Assembly (NCBI RefSeq): GCF_035317345.1
Contig: NZ_JAYKTU010000001.1
Length of the DNA stretch: 64,000 nt
Source of the DNA: Cellvibrio fontiphilus
GTDB lineage: Bacteria > Pseudomonadota > Gammaproteobacteria > Pseudomonadales > Cellvibrionaceae
Reading direction: 5' to 3' (one strand)
Shown: positions 1 to 8,287 of the stretch, piece after piece
Layout: each line of letters opens with the position of its first letter
Position numbering within the stretch: the stretch's first letter is position 1
Notes under the pieces: generated by a model
What the model saw: only the letters and a program-made list of their open reading frames with translations
The model's database searches: none
Told to the model about the DNA's origin: nothing
Translations under genes and position numbers: made by a program

Positions 1-113
1 CTTCATCTGATAATTTGCTTGTTGCCAATCACCATCCGCAAGTGCCCACACGCATTGCTTGATCTGTCTTGTTAAAAAACCGGCTAGCGCTTCGGCTCAA
101 CCGTGGGAGGCGC
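1..113 (-). ncRNA. 5' leader of an rRNA operon running leftward out of the window
   Basis: Read on the minus strand, this stretch has a boxA-like TTTTTTAACAAG (about 69-77). It is followed by a segment ending in GCGTGTGGGCACTTG that resembles the conserved gammaproteobacterial 16S leader downstream of boxA, which takes part in RNase III processing and antitermination. It directly follows two rRNA-type promoters. The mature 16S gene must lie beyond position 1, so only the leader is present. Seen: the motifs and promoter context. Inferred: identity of the transcript. Confidence 0.65.
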
Positions 114-141
114 ATTATACGCACCTTTCAAACTTTGTAAA
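114..141 (-). promoter_or_regulatory. rRNA operon promoter, proximal (P2)
   Basis: On the minus strand a -35 TTTACA (136-141) and a perfect -10 TATAAT (114-119) are 16 bp apart. The discriminator after the -10 is GC-rich (GCGCC), typical of stringently controlled rRNA promoters. An A/T tract at about 142-166 just upstream looks like an UP element. The promoter points out of the left edge of the window. Confidence 0.75.
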
Positions 142-215
142 CCATTAATTTTATTAATTTTTTACAACTGATCGATCTGGACGTTGTTACCGGGTCACTG
201 CTCGACAGGGCGCGC

Positions 216-244
216 ACTATACGAACCACCCTGCACTAACGCAA
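216..244 (-). promoter_or_regulatory. rRNA operon promoter, distal (P1)
   Basis: On the minus strand a -35 TTGCGT (239-244) and a -10 TATAGT (216-221) are separated by 17 bp and followed by the GC-rich discriminator GCGCGCC. It lies about 100 bp upstream of the second promoter, the usual tandem arrangement of rRNA operons. A perfect inverted repeat (259-275) sits where Fis-type activators bind in enteric rrn promoters. Confidence 0.7.
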
Positions 245-258
245 GCTTTTTTTGGCGA

Positions 259-275
259 CACAATTGAAAATTGTG
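259..275. promoter_or_regulatory. Inverted repeat upstream of the rRNA promoters
   Basis: CACAATT-GAA-AATTGTG is a perfect 7-bp inverted repeat centred about 58 bp upstream of the expected P1 start. It lies between pssA and the rrn promoters. It has no U-tract on the pssA side, so it does not look like an intrinsic terminator. A Fis-like activator site is possible but unproven. Confidence 0.35.
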
Positions 276-306
276 CAACCGGGATATTCAACAGTCATAC
301 TGTCGA

Positions 307-1140
307 TTATTTCGCCAACTCAGAAGCTTTTTTGCTATTAAAAATACGACTATATAGCCAAGCCAAGGGGCCCGAGAGGCCATAAATCACCGCGATCGCC
401 AAAATACCCTGCTGTTGATAAATAATCAGGGAAGCGAATACCAGTACCACCAGCAACATAAACGCAAAGGGAACACGACCACGAAAATTGAGCCCCTTGA
501 AACTGGTGTAACGGAAATTGGAGACCATGAGCAGACCAGTAAATGCTGTCAACAAGGCCACCGCAGCAGCCCAAATGCCGGTAGGCAGATTATCAAACCA
601 CACCCAAACAGTAGCGGCGATAATCGATGCCGCCGCAGGACTGGCCAACCCCATAAAATACTTTTTATCAACAACACCAATCTGGGTGTTGAACCGCGCC
701 AATCGTAGCGCAGCGCAAGCAACGTAGACGAAAGCTGCCGCCCAACCCCAGCGCCCTAAATCCTGCAGAACCCAACTAAACACCACCAACGCTGGCGCAA
801 CCCCAAAAGAGACCATGTCCGCCAAACTATCGTATTGCTCACCAAACGCGCTTTGGGTATTGGTCATGCGCGCAACACGTCCATCCATGCCATCCAGCAA
901 CATAGCGACAAAAATGGCGATAGCGGCATGGGAAAAATTGCCATTCATTGACGAGACAATGGCGTAGAAGCCACAAAAGAGCGCACCGGTAGTAAACAGG
1001 TTTGGCAGCAGATAGACCCCCCGATGGCGAACCTTTTCACCACCCTCAGAAACTTCTTCAACCAAATCCCCAAAGGGCAAAGGCCCCTCATGATCCGTCA
1101 CCTCATTGGGCCTGGACTGTTTCTGGTCATTATTAGTCAT
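307..1140 (-). CDS. pssA: CDP-diacylglycerol--serine O-phosphatidyltransferase
   Basis: Makes phosphatidylserine from CDP-diacylglycerol and serine at the inner membrane, the first step to phosphatidylethanolamine. The CDP-alcohol phosphotransferase signature is complete: DGMDGRVAR, eight residues, then GEQYDSLAD, supplying the metal-binding aspartates at about residues 83-108. Several hydrophobic segments follow. It is the multi-pass type II enzyme (277 aa), not the E. coli-type PssA. The ATG at 1140 is preferred because AGG lies six bases upstream; an in-frame ATG at 1152 has no ribosome binding site. It follows ilvC on the same strand, as in Pseudomonas, but a strong terminator lies between them, so pssA probably has its own promoter. 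Confidence 0.93.
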   Translation of the reverse strand: MTNNDQKQSRPNEVTDHEGPLPFGDLVEEVSEGGEKVRHRGVYLLPNLFTTGALFCGFYAIVSSMNGNFSHAAIAIFVAMLLDGMDGRVARMTNTQSAFGEQYDSLADMVSFGVAPALVVFSWVLQDLGRWGWAAAFVYVACAALRLARFNTQIGVVDKKYFMGLASPAAASIIAATVWVWFDNLPTGIWAAAVALLTAFTGLLMVSNFRYTSFKGLNFRGRVPFAFMLLVVLVFASLIIYQQQGILAIAVIYGLSGPLAWLYSRIFNSKKASELAK

Positions 1141-1191
1141 GCTCAACCTCATCGATTGCTAGGAGCCGGGGGCGACATTCTACACAGTCAC

Positions 1192-1227
1192 CAACAAAAA
1201 ACGCGGCCTGAGCCGCGTTTTTTGTTG
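1192..1227. terminator. Terminator between ilvC and pssA
   Basis: A perfect 16-bp stem (1192-1207 with 1212-1227) and a CTGA loop. The stem carries A-runs and T-runs on its outer half, so it can work as an intrinsic terminator in either direction. It follows the ilvC stop codon by 16 bp. Confidence 0.9.
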
Positions 1228-1242
1228 TCGCCAAAACAGGAA

Positions 1243-2259
<1,017 letters not shown>

Positions 2260-2330
2260 AACAGACTCCTGTTGGGATGATTACCGCCTGAGAGTGGAAA
2301 ATCACAAGGCGACTTGGATAAAAGGCCGCC

Positions 2331-2359
2331 AGTGTAGAGAAACACCTGCATCGCGTAAA
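2331..2359 (-). promoter_or_regulatory. Candidate ilvC promoter
   Basis: On the minus strand -35 TTTACG (2354-2359) and -10 TACACT (2331-2336) are 17 bp apart, each matching four of six consensus bases. The -35 abuts the palindromic region assigned to IlvY, which suits activation by a LysR-type regulator. Confidence 0.45.
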
Positions 2360-2390
2360 ATGATATATTCGCAATTTAATATTTCATTTT
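2357..2390. promoter_or_regulatory. Candidate IlvY operator
   Basis: The ilvC-ilvY intergenic region holds nested symmetry: AAAATGA (2357-2363) mirrors TCATTTT (2384-2390), and inside it ATATT-N8-AATAT (2365-2382) fits the LysR-type T-N11-A pattern. It lies 26 bp before the ilvY start codon, so it could serve both IlvY autoregulation and ilvC activation. Confidence 0.5.
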
Positions 2391-2415
2391 ATGAGACACG
2401 GTTATTACTCACTTT

Positions 2416-3282
2416 ATGGATATCACCAAACTCCGCCTGTTTTGCAACCTTGCCAACAGCCTGCACTTTGGCCGCGCCGCTAATAGCAGCCACGTGTCTC
2501 CTTCCACGCTTAGCCGTAATATCAAGCAGCTGGAGGACGATTTGGGCGTAAGCCTGTTTGTACGCGACAACCGCTCGGTGATACTCACCCATGAAGGCGA
2601 ACAATTTTTACAGTTTGCCAAAGAGGTAATACAGCAATGGGAGACTTACCAGGAATCGCTACTGGCGCAGGCCGACCAACTGCGCGGGCAACTCAGCATT
2701 TACTGCTCAGTCACCGCAAGCTACAGTTTCCTCTATGAAATACTCACCGAATTTCGCGTTAAACACCCAGGCATTGCAATCAAACTCCACACCGGCGACC
2801 CGGCGCAATCCATCGAGCGAATTTTGGCGGGCGATGAAGATATCGCCATCGCCGCCAAACCCGACAAATTGCCCGCCGGCATCAGCTTCAAACCTATCAA
2901 CAGCTCGCCGCTGATTTTTATCACGGCGAATAACGAAGATTGGCAAGGCAAAAGCTGGGATGAAATTCCAGTGATCATTCCTGAAGAAGGTTTGGCGCGG
3001 GAGCGGCTGAACGTCTGGTTCGATTCCCTGGGCATCAAACCCAATATTTATGCGGAAGTAAAAGGGAACGAAGCGATTGTCAGCATGGTAAGTTTGGGAT
3101 TCGGCGTGGGCGTAGCACCGCAGATCGTGGTGGACAACAGCCCACTCGCCAACAAAGTAAAACGCTTTGATCCACAACCGGATTTAGGCCCTTATGACAC
3201 AGGAATCTGTGTGATGGAAAAACGTTTGAAAAGCCCGATTGTAAATGCGTTTTGGAGCCAGCTGCGTGAGCCCAACCAATAG
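2416..3282 (+). CDS. ilvY: LysR-family regulator IlvY
   Basis: Transcription factor expected to activate ilvC when acetolactate or acetohydroxybutyrate accumulates and to regulate itself. The N-terminal winged helix-turn-helix (about 1-60) contains HFGRAANSSHVSPSTLSRNI, very like E. coli IlvY. The substrate-binding domain (about 90-285) keeps IlvY-like segments such as YCSVTASYS and VSMVSLGFGVGVAPQ. Length (288 aa) fits the family. It is divergent from ilvC with 156 bp between start codons, and converges with the next operon, leaving only seven bases between the stops. Confidence 0.9.
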   Translation: MDITKLRLFCNLANSLHFGRAANSSHVSPSTLSRNIKQLEDDLGVSLFVRDNRSVILTHEGEQFLQFAKEVIQQWETYQESLLAQADQLRGQLSIYCSVTASYSFLYEILTEFRVKHPGIAIKLHTGDPAQSIERILAGDEDIAIAAKPDKLPAGISFKPINSSPLIFITANNEDWQGKSWDEIPVIIPEEGLARERLNVWFDSLGIKPNIYAEVKGNEAIVSMVSLGFGVGVAPQIVVDNSPLANKVKRFDPQPDLGPYDTGICVMEKRLKSPIVNAFWSQLREPNQ

Positions 3283-3289
3283 ACCAACT

Positions 3290-4183
3290 CTATCTCGCCA
3301 TTTGCTGTTTTTTCAAATCCATTAATAAAGCATGTAACATTTCCGTTGATAACCCATGCAACACCAAACGATAACCGGCGCGCAAGGTACTCATTGGCAC
3401 CAGCGGATGCTTATTATTAAGCAATACCAAATGCTGGGGTGAATTTAAAATAGTCGCCACATACAAACCGATGGTTTCATCCAGTTGCAAAGAATTGGAG
3501 GCGCGCCAGAAGTCGTTATCGGTTAAAAATAATTGATAAGTCGGCGTAAACATTTCAATCGCTGTCTGCAGATCAATGCCGTTTAACATTCTGCGTGGCA
3601 TAGATTCCAGTATTACCTCTGGCTCTTTGATCATACTGAAATCCGGATTTTTCACCGGCACCAGTTTTTGATTGGCATCACGTAGTGCTTTTCCCAAGCG
3701 GATAACAAAATTAAATAAATTTAAATCGTGCTTTAAAAACAGCTCATCTTTTAAATCATCCAGATTCATCGGTTTCAACGGAGCAGTCTCTACCGCAACG
3801 GGTGAATTAGCGGCGATAAATTCCAGGATCTGTGATCCCATATGAAAGTGTCGCAACACCAGCCAATTTGCCTCGGGCCTCACAAAATGCTTTAGACCAG
3901 TTGCCAGAATCCAGTGCAGCAGTTTGGAGGCCGCCCAGTTGCGTGGCACCACCACTTTTATAATCTGGATCAATACAATAAAGGTGCGGGCGATTGGGCG
4001 CACAAAGGGCAATAAATATTGGCGCGAGGGCGCGGCAGAATCCGTAAGCCACGCTTTTTTAACATGATCCGGCAGTGGCGTACTTTGATCCAGATAAAGT
4101 GCAAGCCAGGGATTAGGATCGCGCGGATCAAATTCAGCTTGCAAAAATTCTGGTTCATCTTTTGTCTGCTCCAAATTGTCCAT
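3290..4183 (-). CDS. Uncharacterised protein, last gene of the lipid-oxygenase/ketosynthase operon
   Basis: I do not recognise this 297-aa protein. It has no signal peptide. A hydrophobic stretch at about residues 57-80 (LLPFVRPIARTFIVLIQIIK) could associate with the membrane; the rest is mostly helical, with a conserved-looking HFHMGSQILEF (about 113-123) and many Leu-rich segments. Its start codon is three bases after the stop of the ketosynthase fusion, so translation is probably coupled. It may be a partner or substrate carrier for that pathway, but nothing in the sequence shows a catalytic motif. No terminator is obvious in the seven bases before the convergent ilvY stop. Confidence 0.8.
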   Translation of the reverse strand: MDNLEQTKDEPEFLQAEFDPRDPNPWLALYLDQSTPLPDHVKKAWLTDSAAPSRQYLLPFVRPIARTFIVLIQIIKVVVPRNWAASKLLHWILATGLKHFVRPEANWLVLRHFHMGSQILEFIAANSPVAVETAPLKPMNLDDLKDELFLKHDLNLFNFVIRLGKALRDANQKLVPVKNPDFSMIKEPEVILESMPRRMLNGIDLQTAIEMFTPTYQLFLTDNDFWRASNSLQLDETIGLYVATILNSPQHLVLLNNKHPLVPMSTLRAGYRLVLHGLSTEMLHALLMDLKKQQMAR

Positions 4184-4186
4184 CGC

Positions 4187-6076
4187 TTATGACTCCAGAA
4201 TATGTTCAAACTGCATCAAGTAAAGTTGTGCTGTGCGTTTAGCTGTAGTGATAATCGCATTAGCCGCTCCAGGTTCAATCGCCAACACCAGTTCAACTGC
4301 CGCCAACCAGCGCGCGAGGTGATGTTCATCATTCGTACCGTGGTATTCCAAAAAACGAAAAGCACTTGCCGGCAAATCCACTTGTTTACGCAGCAAGGGT
4401 AAAAGCGCGGGCACGATACGCTGGCCAGTACCTTCAATGATATAAATCGCACCCAATAATCCGATCGGATTTGCTGTTGCAGCAAGCGAATGCAAATAGC
4501 TATTTAACGCTTCGCCACCGGGATTGCGACGTAAATTATCAAGCAGCTCCGTTCCGCCTGCCGCACAATAATCCTCATACAAAATTTTAAAATCGTTTTG
4601 CTCTTCGCCGGCATGGGTTTCAATTAAACTGGCAATATCTGCATAGTTCCCAGTCAAAGATGCCACAGCTTCACGCATCCACTTGCTACCTTCACGTACT
4701 TGTGGCACCCACTGGGCAGTCCAAGTGCGATAATCTGCCACGGTAAATTGTTGGCTCACCAATTTGTGGATAACAGGACTGCGCCATACCTGAGAACGAT
4801 AGTCATGCCAGATACCCGCTAGCGTCGTTAACAGACTTTGTAAATATTGCGGAGCGGATTGCGGATCATGCGGCGCTGCAATATCTGGCAGCGCTGTTTT
4901 TCCTGCGGTTATTGATCCAATTACCGGAGTAAGATTCGTAACCAAAGGCGCATCAGCTGCCTCCACTTCAATCAACATATAGGCCGCCGTCATACGGCCT
5001 GACTCGGGAATAAAACAAAATATTTTTTCGCCCGGTTTAACCTGATGGGTATCGAGAAATTCCGCAAGCATAATAAAAATCGATGCTGAGCCCGTGTTGC
5101 CGCGCGTGGTTAAGTTGCTGTACCAACGCTCGCGCGGAATGGTTAGCCCAGCTTTATCCAGAAGCTCTTCCACCACCGGAATAAAACGTGCGGATGAGTA
5201 ATGGCAAAGGAAATGATCAATCTCATCCGAGTTCACCCAACCATCGCGCACCAGTTTTACATATTCGTGAATGCTTACATCGAATAAATGTGGCAGGAGG
5301 CGAATATCCTGCCGCAGCGAAAGCGCACCCGCTGCCTCCGCCTCGCTGGATGACGGAAAATCGAGAAAGGATTTGCTCCGATCTTCGGTTAAACCAAGCT
5401 GCATACAGACAGGATAATCGCCAGCAAAACTTTTTTGGTGAATCCAGTTTATTTTTAAGCGCACACCGCTTTTTGCTTGAGGCGCATCAGTAAGCAACAG
5501 AGCGCCAGCACCGTCGGATAACATCCAACGCAAAAAATGTGCATCAAAATCGCTGCTATAACCGCGCGGAGCAAAGCGACTTTTTTTGAAAATACGCGAG
5601 GGCATTTCGGCTGTCGCCACTAAGGATTGTTGATGCGCACCCAGCTCCACCGATTGCGCTGCATAGGCTAATGCAGAAATACCGGCAGCGCACACACCAA
5701 GGCTCGACAAGGTTTCCATCGGCGGTGCACCCAACTCACCTTGCACCATAGCGGCAAAACCCGGAATTAATGCATCGCTACCCGATGAACCGACCGAAAG
5801 CAAACTCACATCACTCAGGCTCGTATTGGCACGCGCCAAACAATCGTGAATAGCATTGGCCGCAAGCTGCGCATGTGAGGTAATCGTTTCACCGTTTTTA
5901 TCAATCGCATAGTGGCGAGTTTGAATACCATTTTCTGCCAAAATTTTATTTTTGATGCGCAATGAAATGCGATTAAGAGGCGCAATAAAATCATCCATCG
6001 CCTGATTGTTGATCGGCTCACCCGGTAAGTGATAACCAGCGGATTGGATGTAAACACGATTAAAGCGGGTAGGCAT
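4187..6076 (-). CDS. Ketosynthase III (FabH/OleA-like) fused to a haem-oxygenase-like di-iron domain
   Basis: A 629-aa two-domain protein. Residues about 1-375 are a thiolase-fold ketosynthase III with a full triad: Cys129 (SSLGVCAAG), His292 (CHYSSARF) and Asn327 (RGNTGSAS). Such enzymes condense an acyl-CoA or acyl-ACP with a second thioester. Residues about 405-629 look like the TenA/PqqC or haem-oxygenase-like di-iron fold: GEEQND (490-495), IIEGTG (546-551) and HGTNDEHH (579-586), whose H-x3-D-x2-H matches the iron-ligand pattern of HDO enzymes such as SznF. Asp495 stands where a ligand His is common. Neighbours on both sides are separated by three bases. Likely role (inferred): chain condensation followed by oxidative tailoring of a fatty-acid-derived product. 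It is not housekeeping FabH, which lacks the second domain. Confidence 0.85.
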   Translation of the reverse strand: MPTRFNRVYIQSAGYHLPGEPINNQAMDDFIAPLNRISLRIKNKILAENGIQTRHYAIDKNGETITSHAQLAANAIHDCLARANTSLSDVSLLSVGSSGSDALIPGFAAMVQGELGAPPMETLSSLGVCAAGISALAYAAQSVELGAHQQSLVATAEMPSRIFKKSRFAPRGYSSDFDAHFLRWMLSDGAGALLLTDAPQAKSGVRLKINWIHQKSFAGDYPVCMQLGLTEDRSKSFLDFPSSSEAEAAGALSLRQDIRLLPHLFDVSIHEYVKLVRDGWVNSDEIDHFLCHYSSARFIPVVEELLDKAGLTIPRERWYSNLTTRGNTGSASIFIMLAEFLDTHQVKPGEKIFCFIPESGRMTAAYMLIEVEAADAPLVTNLTPVIGSITAGKTALPDIAAPHDPQSAPQYLQSLLTTLAGIWHDYRSQVWRSPVIHKLVSQQFTVADYRTWTAQWVPQVREGSKWMREAVASLTGNYADIASLIETHAGEEQNDFKILYEDYCAAGGTELLDNLRRNPGGEALNSYLHSLAATANPIGLLGAIYIIEGTGQRIVPALLPLLRKQVDLPASAFRFLEYHGTNDEHHLARWLAAVELVLAIEPGAANAIITTAKRTAQLYLMQFEHILES

Positions 6077-6079
6077 AAA

Positions 6080-6943
6080 TTAGTCCTTGTGATGTAACGA
6101 GTGACTGCGCCAGCGCGGGTGCAGCAACGCCAATAAATAAGTGCGCAACATATAACGCAGTAAACTATTTTCCTGTAACCCAGGGTGAACCTGTGCAGCA
6201 TAGACTTGATGCAATTCCGGCAACTGTGACCAATGGGCACGCGGGTGTTGGTGGTGCGCCGTATGCAACCCGATATTAAATAACAAGGGGTTAAGCAAAC
6301 CATAAAAATTGCGCGCGAACTGTAAATTATTGCCAGAGCCATCGGCATGTGCGTGCTGCAAATAGTTAGTCGCCAATAACCAATGCAGCCCATACAACTG
6401 TGGAAGCAATACCAACACAAGCCATTTTTCCCAGTCAATTATCACCAAGACCAACCACAAACCAATAACGAGAAGATACTGCAACACACAATAATAAAAA
6501 TAGGCACGCTGGAATTGATAACGGCGTTTTAAGTAAGCAAAAAATTCCGGATAGAGCACCGAAATCGCCTGCAGCGGATGCAACAAATAGCCCAATAAAT
6601 GATTAGTGTCGCCACACGCACCGGGTGTATTAAAACGGTAGGTGCGAGCCAGATCCTGCTCGCCATGTTGGTAGCGATGGTGATTGCCAATATGGGAGGG
6701 ATAAAACACAAAGGTGGGATGCCCTTGCAAGAGCGTGAGCCATAAATCCGTCAGGCGATTTAATCGGCGCGAAGTCCAGATACGCAAGTGCGTATGATTA
6801 TGGTGAATCACTCCCACACCCAGCGTTAAAAATAATTCCAACAAATAGAGCAGCCAATTGAATCCCTGCTGCCATTGCCATAGCACCAATAATGGCAACA
6901 GCAGCAAATAGACGATGCTCTGCCAATCGCACCAATTACGCAT
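6080..6943 (-). CDS. Membrane fatty acid desaturase family protein
   Basis: A 287-aa membrane-bound di-iron oxygenase of the acyl-lipid desaturase type. The histidine boxes are visible: HHNHTH (47-52), HIGNHHRYQH (84-93), HAHADG in the middle and HTAHHQHPRAHW near residue 235. Hydrophobic spans lie at about 10-46 and 145-190. It would insert a double bond or hydroxyl into an acyl chain using O2 and electrons from an unknown donor. It is the second gene of the tight operon, five bases after the hydroxylase stop and three bases before the ketosynthase fusion. The exact substrate cannot be read from sequence. Confidence 0.87.
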   Translation of the reverse strand: MRNWCDWQSIVYLLLLPLLVLWQWQQGFNWLLYLLELFLTLGVGVIHHNHTHLRIWTSRRLNRLTDLWLTLLQGHPTFVFYPSHIGNHHRYQHGEQDLARTYRFNTPGACGDTNHLLGYLLHPLQAISVLYPEFFAYLKRRYQFQRAYFYYCVLQYLLVIGLWLVLVIIDWEKWLVLVLLPQLYGLHWLLATNYLQHAHADGSGNNLQFARNFYGLLNPLLFNIGLHTAHHQHPRAHWSQLPELHQVYAAQVHPGLQENSLLRYMLRTYLLALLHPRWRSHSLHHKD

Positions 6944-6948
6944 AGTGT

Positions 6949-7701
6949 CTAACGCACACGCCAGCGATTAATCTGTTTATCGGCAGCATCGGCAGGTAAG
7001 TCGGTTTTAAAAATCCAATCCATAAACGGAAACATAAAACCGTAGTTGCCATTAAAACAGGCATGATGCAAATGGTGACGACGCGCACCGTTAAAAATCA
7101 CGCGCGGCGAACGGGGATTAAAATCAAAATTCGAATGGCCGATACTGTTAAACAACAAACTAAATAAGGGCACAGAAAAAAGTGCATAAACACTAAAATC
7201 ATGCACCAGCATGGGCAGTAAAATCACGTTCCCTAACATCAAGGCTTCGATCGGATGAAACGCATAAGTAGACCAGGGAGTCGTCACCACCGAGCGATGA
7301 TGCGGCAAGTGAAAGCGGCGCAACCAGCGTGTGTGTAACAACCAATGGTTGATGTAAAAATGGATTTCATTCCAGATAACCAATACAAAAATTTCCAGTC
7401 CGATTTGCAAACCCGAAGGATTTATCGCCAACTTGGCCCAACCCAGCTGCAGCAATCCCCAAGGAAAAATCATCCCCACCCCAAAAATACCAATCGAACT
7501 TGCAGACAACAACAGCTCACGCCGCAACTGCCCATCACCTAACGGGCGAGGGTCGAGCTGGCAACCGATATGTAAACGCGGTAGCAATTGTTGGGTGAGC
7601 ATCAGGCTCAGTGCACCAAACATTAAATAAATCCCGCCAAAAAAAGCGAGGCCGACACCGGCGATTTCGAACATATTGCAATTTAAAATAAATTCACGCA
7701 T
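6949..7701 (-). CDS. Fatty acid hydroxylase / sterol desaturase superfamily protein
   Basis: A 250-aa membrane protein with the histidine motifs of the FA_hydroxylase family: EIHFYINHWLLH (112-123), HLPHH (131-135) and RRHHLHH (207-213), with hydrophobic segments at about 12-38, 64-88 and 150-187. These enzymes hydroxylate or desaturate lipids through a di-iron centre. It is the first gene of the four-gene operon and begins only about 35 bp after the ilvIH terminator hairpin, so its promoter must be very compact, overlap the terminator, or depend on read-through. No strong ribosome binding site precedes the ATG at 7701; Met10 (7674) is the next candidate. Confidence 0.83.
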   Translation of the reverse strand: MREFILNCNMFEIAGVGLAFFGGIYLMFGALSLMLTQQLLPRLHIGCQLDPRPLGDGQLRRELLLSASSIGIFGVGMIFPWGLLQLGWAKLAINPSGLQIGLEIFVLVIWNEIHFYINHWLLHTRWLRRFHLPHHRSVVTTPWSTYAFHPIEALMLGNVILLPMLVHDFSVYALFSVPLFSLLFNSIGHSNFDFNPRSPRVIFNGARRHHLHHACFNGNYGFMFPFMDWIFKTDLPADAADKQINRWRVR

Positions 7702-7735
7702 TACTCTGAAAACCTATTTCAGGACGGGACATCTC

Positions 7736-7780
7736 TATAAAAAAAGGCCGATACCCTCACGAGCATCGGCCTTTTTTATA
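7736..7780 (-). terminator. Terminator after ilvIH
   Basis: A long A/T-flanked hairpin: AAAAAGGCCGAT and its mirror (7741-7752 with 7765-7776), extended by flanking A and T runs, around a 12-base loop. On the minus strand it ends in a T-run. It follows the ilvH stop by about 15 bp and separates ilvIH from the lipid-oxygenase operon. Confidence 0.88.
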
Positions 7781-7794
7781 ACAACAAACACAAT

Positions 7795-8286
7795 TTATAA
7801 ACTCAACACCTTCTCGCCACGCGAAATGCCGCACACGCCGGTGCGTACGACTTCGATAATCGCTGCATCACCGACCGCTTGTAAAAACGCGTCGAGCTTG
7901 TCGCTCGCGCCGGTGATCTGGATGGTGTAGAGGGTGCTGGTGACATCCACGATTTGACCGCGGAAAATATCCACGCAGCGTTTTACTTCTGCGCGCTGTG
8001 CACCGGATGCTTTGACTTTGATCAGCATGAGTTCGCGCTCAATGTGCGAACCTTCGGTCAAATCAACCAGCTTCACCACATCAATTAACTTGTTGAGGTG
8101 TTTGGTGATTTGTTCGATTTTGTGATCATCGCCCAGCGTTGTCAGCGTCAGGCGCGACAGGGTTTCATCTTCCGTTGGGGCAACGGTCAGGCTTTCAATG
8201 TTGTAGCCGCGCTGGGAAAACAAACCCACTACGCGCGACAGTGCGCCGGGAGCGTTTTCAACTAATACAGAAATGATGCGTCTCAT
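7795..8286 (-). CDS. ilvH: Acetolactate synthase small (regulatory) subunit
   Basis: Regulatory partner of IlvI that confers valine feedback inhibition and raises activity. The N-terminal ACT domain reads RRIISVLVENAPGALSRVVG with NIESLTVAPTEDE following; the C-terminal domain starts at about residue 80. Length (163 aa) is normal. It begins one base after the ilvI stop, so the two are co-translated. A strong terminator follows. Confidence 0.96.
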   Translation of the reverse strand: MRRIISVLVENAPGALSRVVGLFSQRGYNIESLTVAPTEDETLSRLTLTTLGDDHKIEQITKHLNKLIDVVKLVDLTEGSHIERELMLIKVKASGAQRAEVKRCVDIFRGQIVDVTSTLYTIQITGASDKLDAFLQAVGDAAIIEVVRTGVCGISRGEKVLSL

Positions 8287-8287
8287 A

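Noticed and set aside
4187..6076. Housekeeping FabH
   Set aside because: The protein is nearly twice FabH length with a second catalytic domain and sits with lipid oxygenases, not with fab genes.
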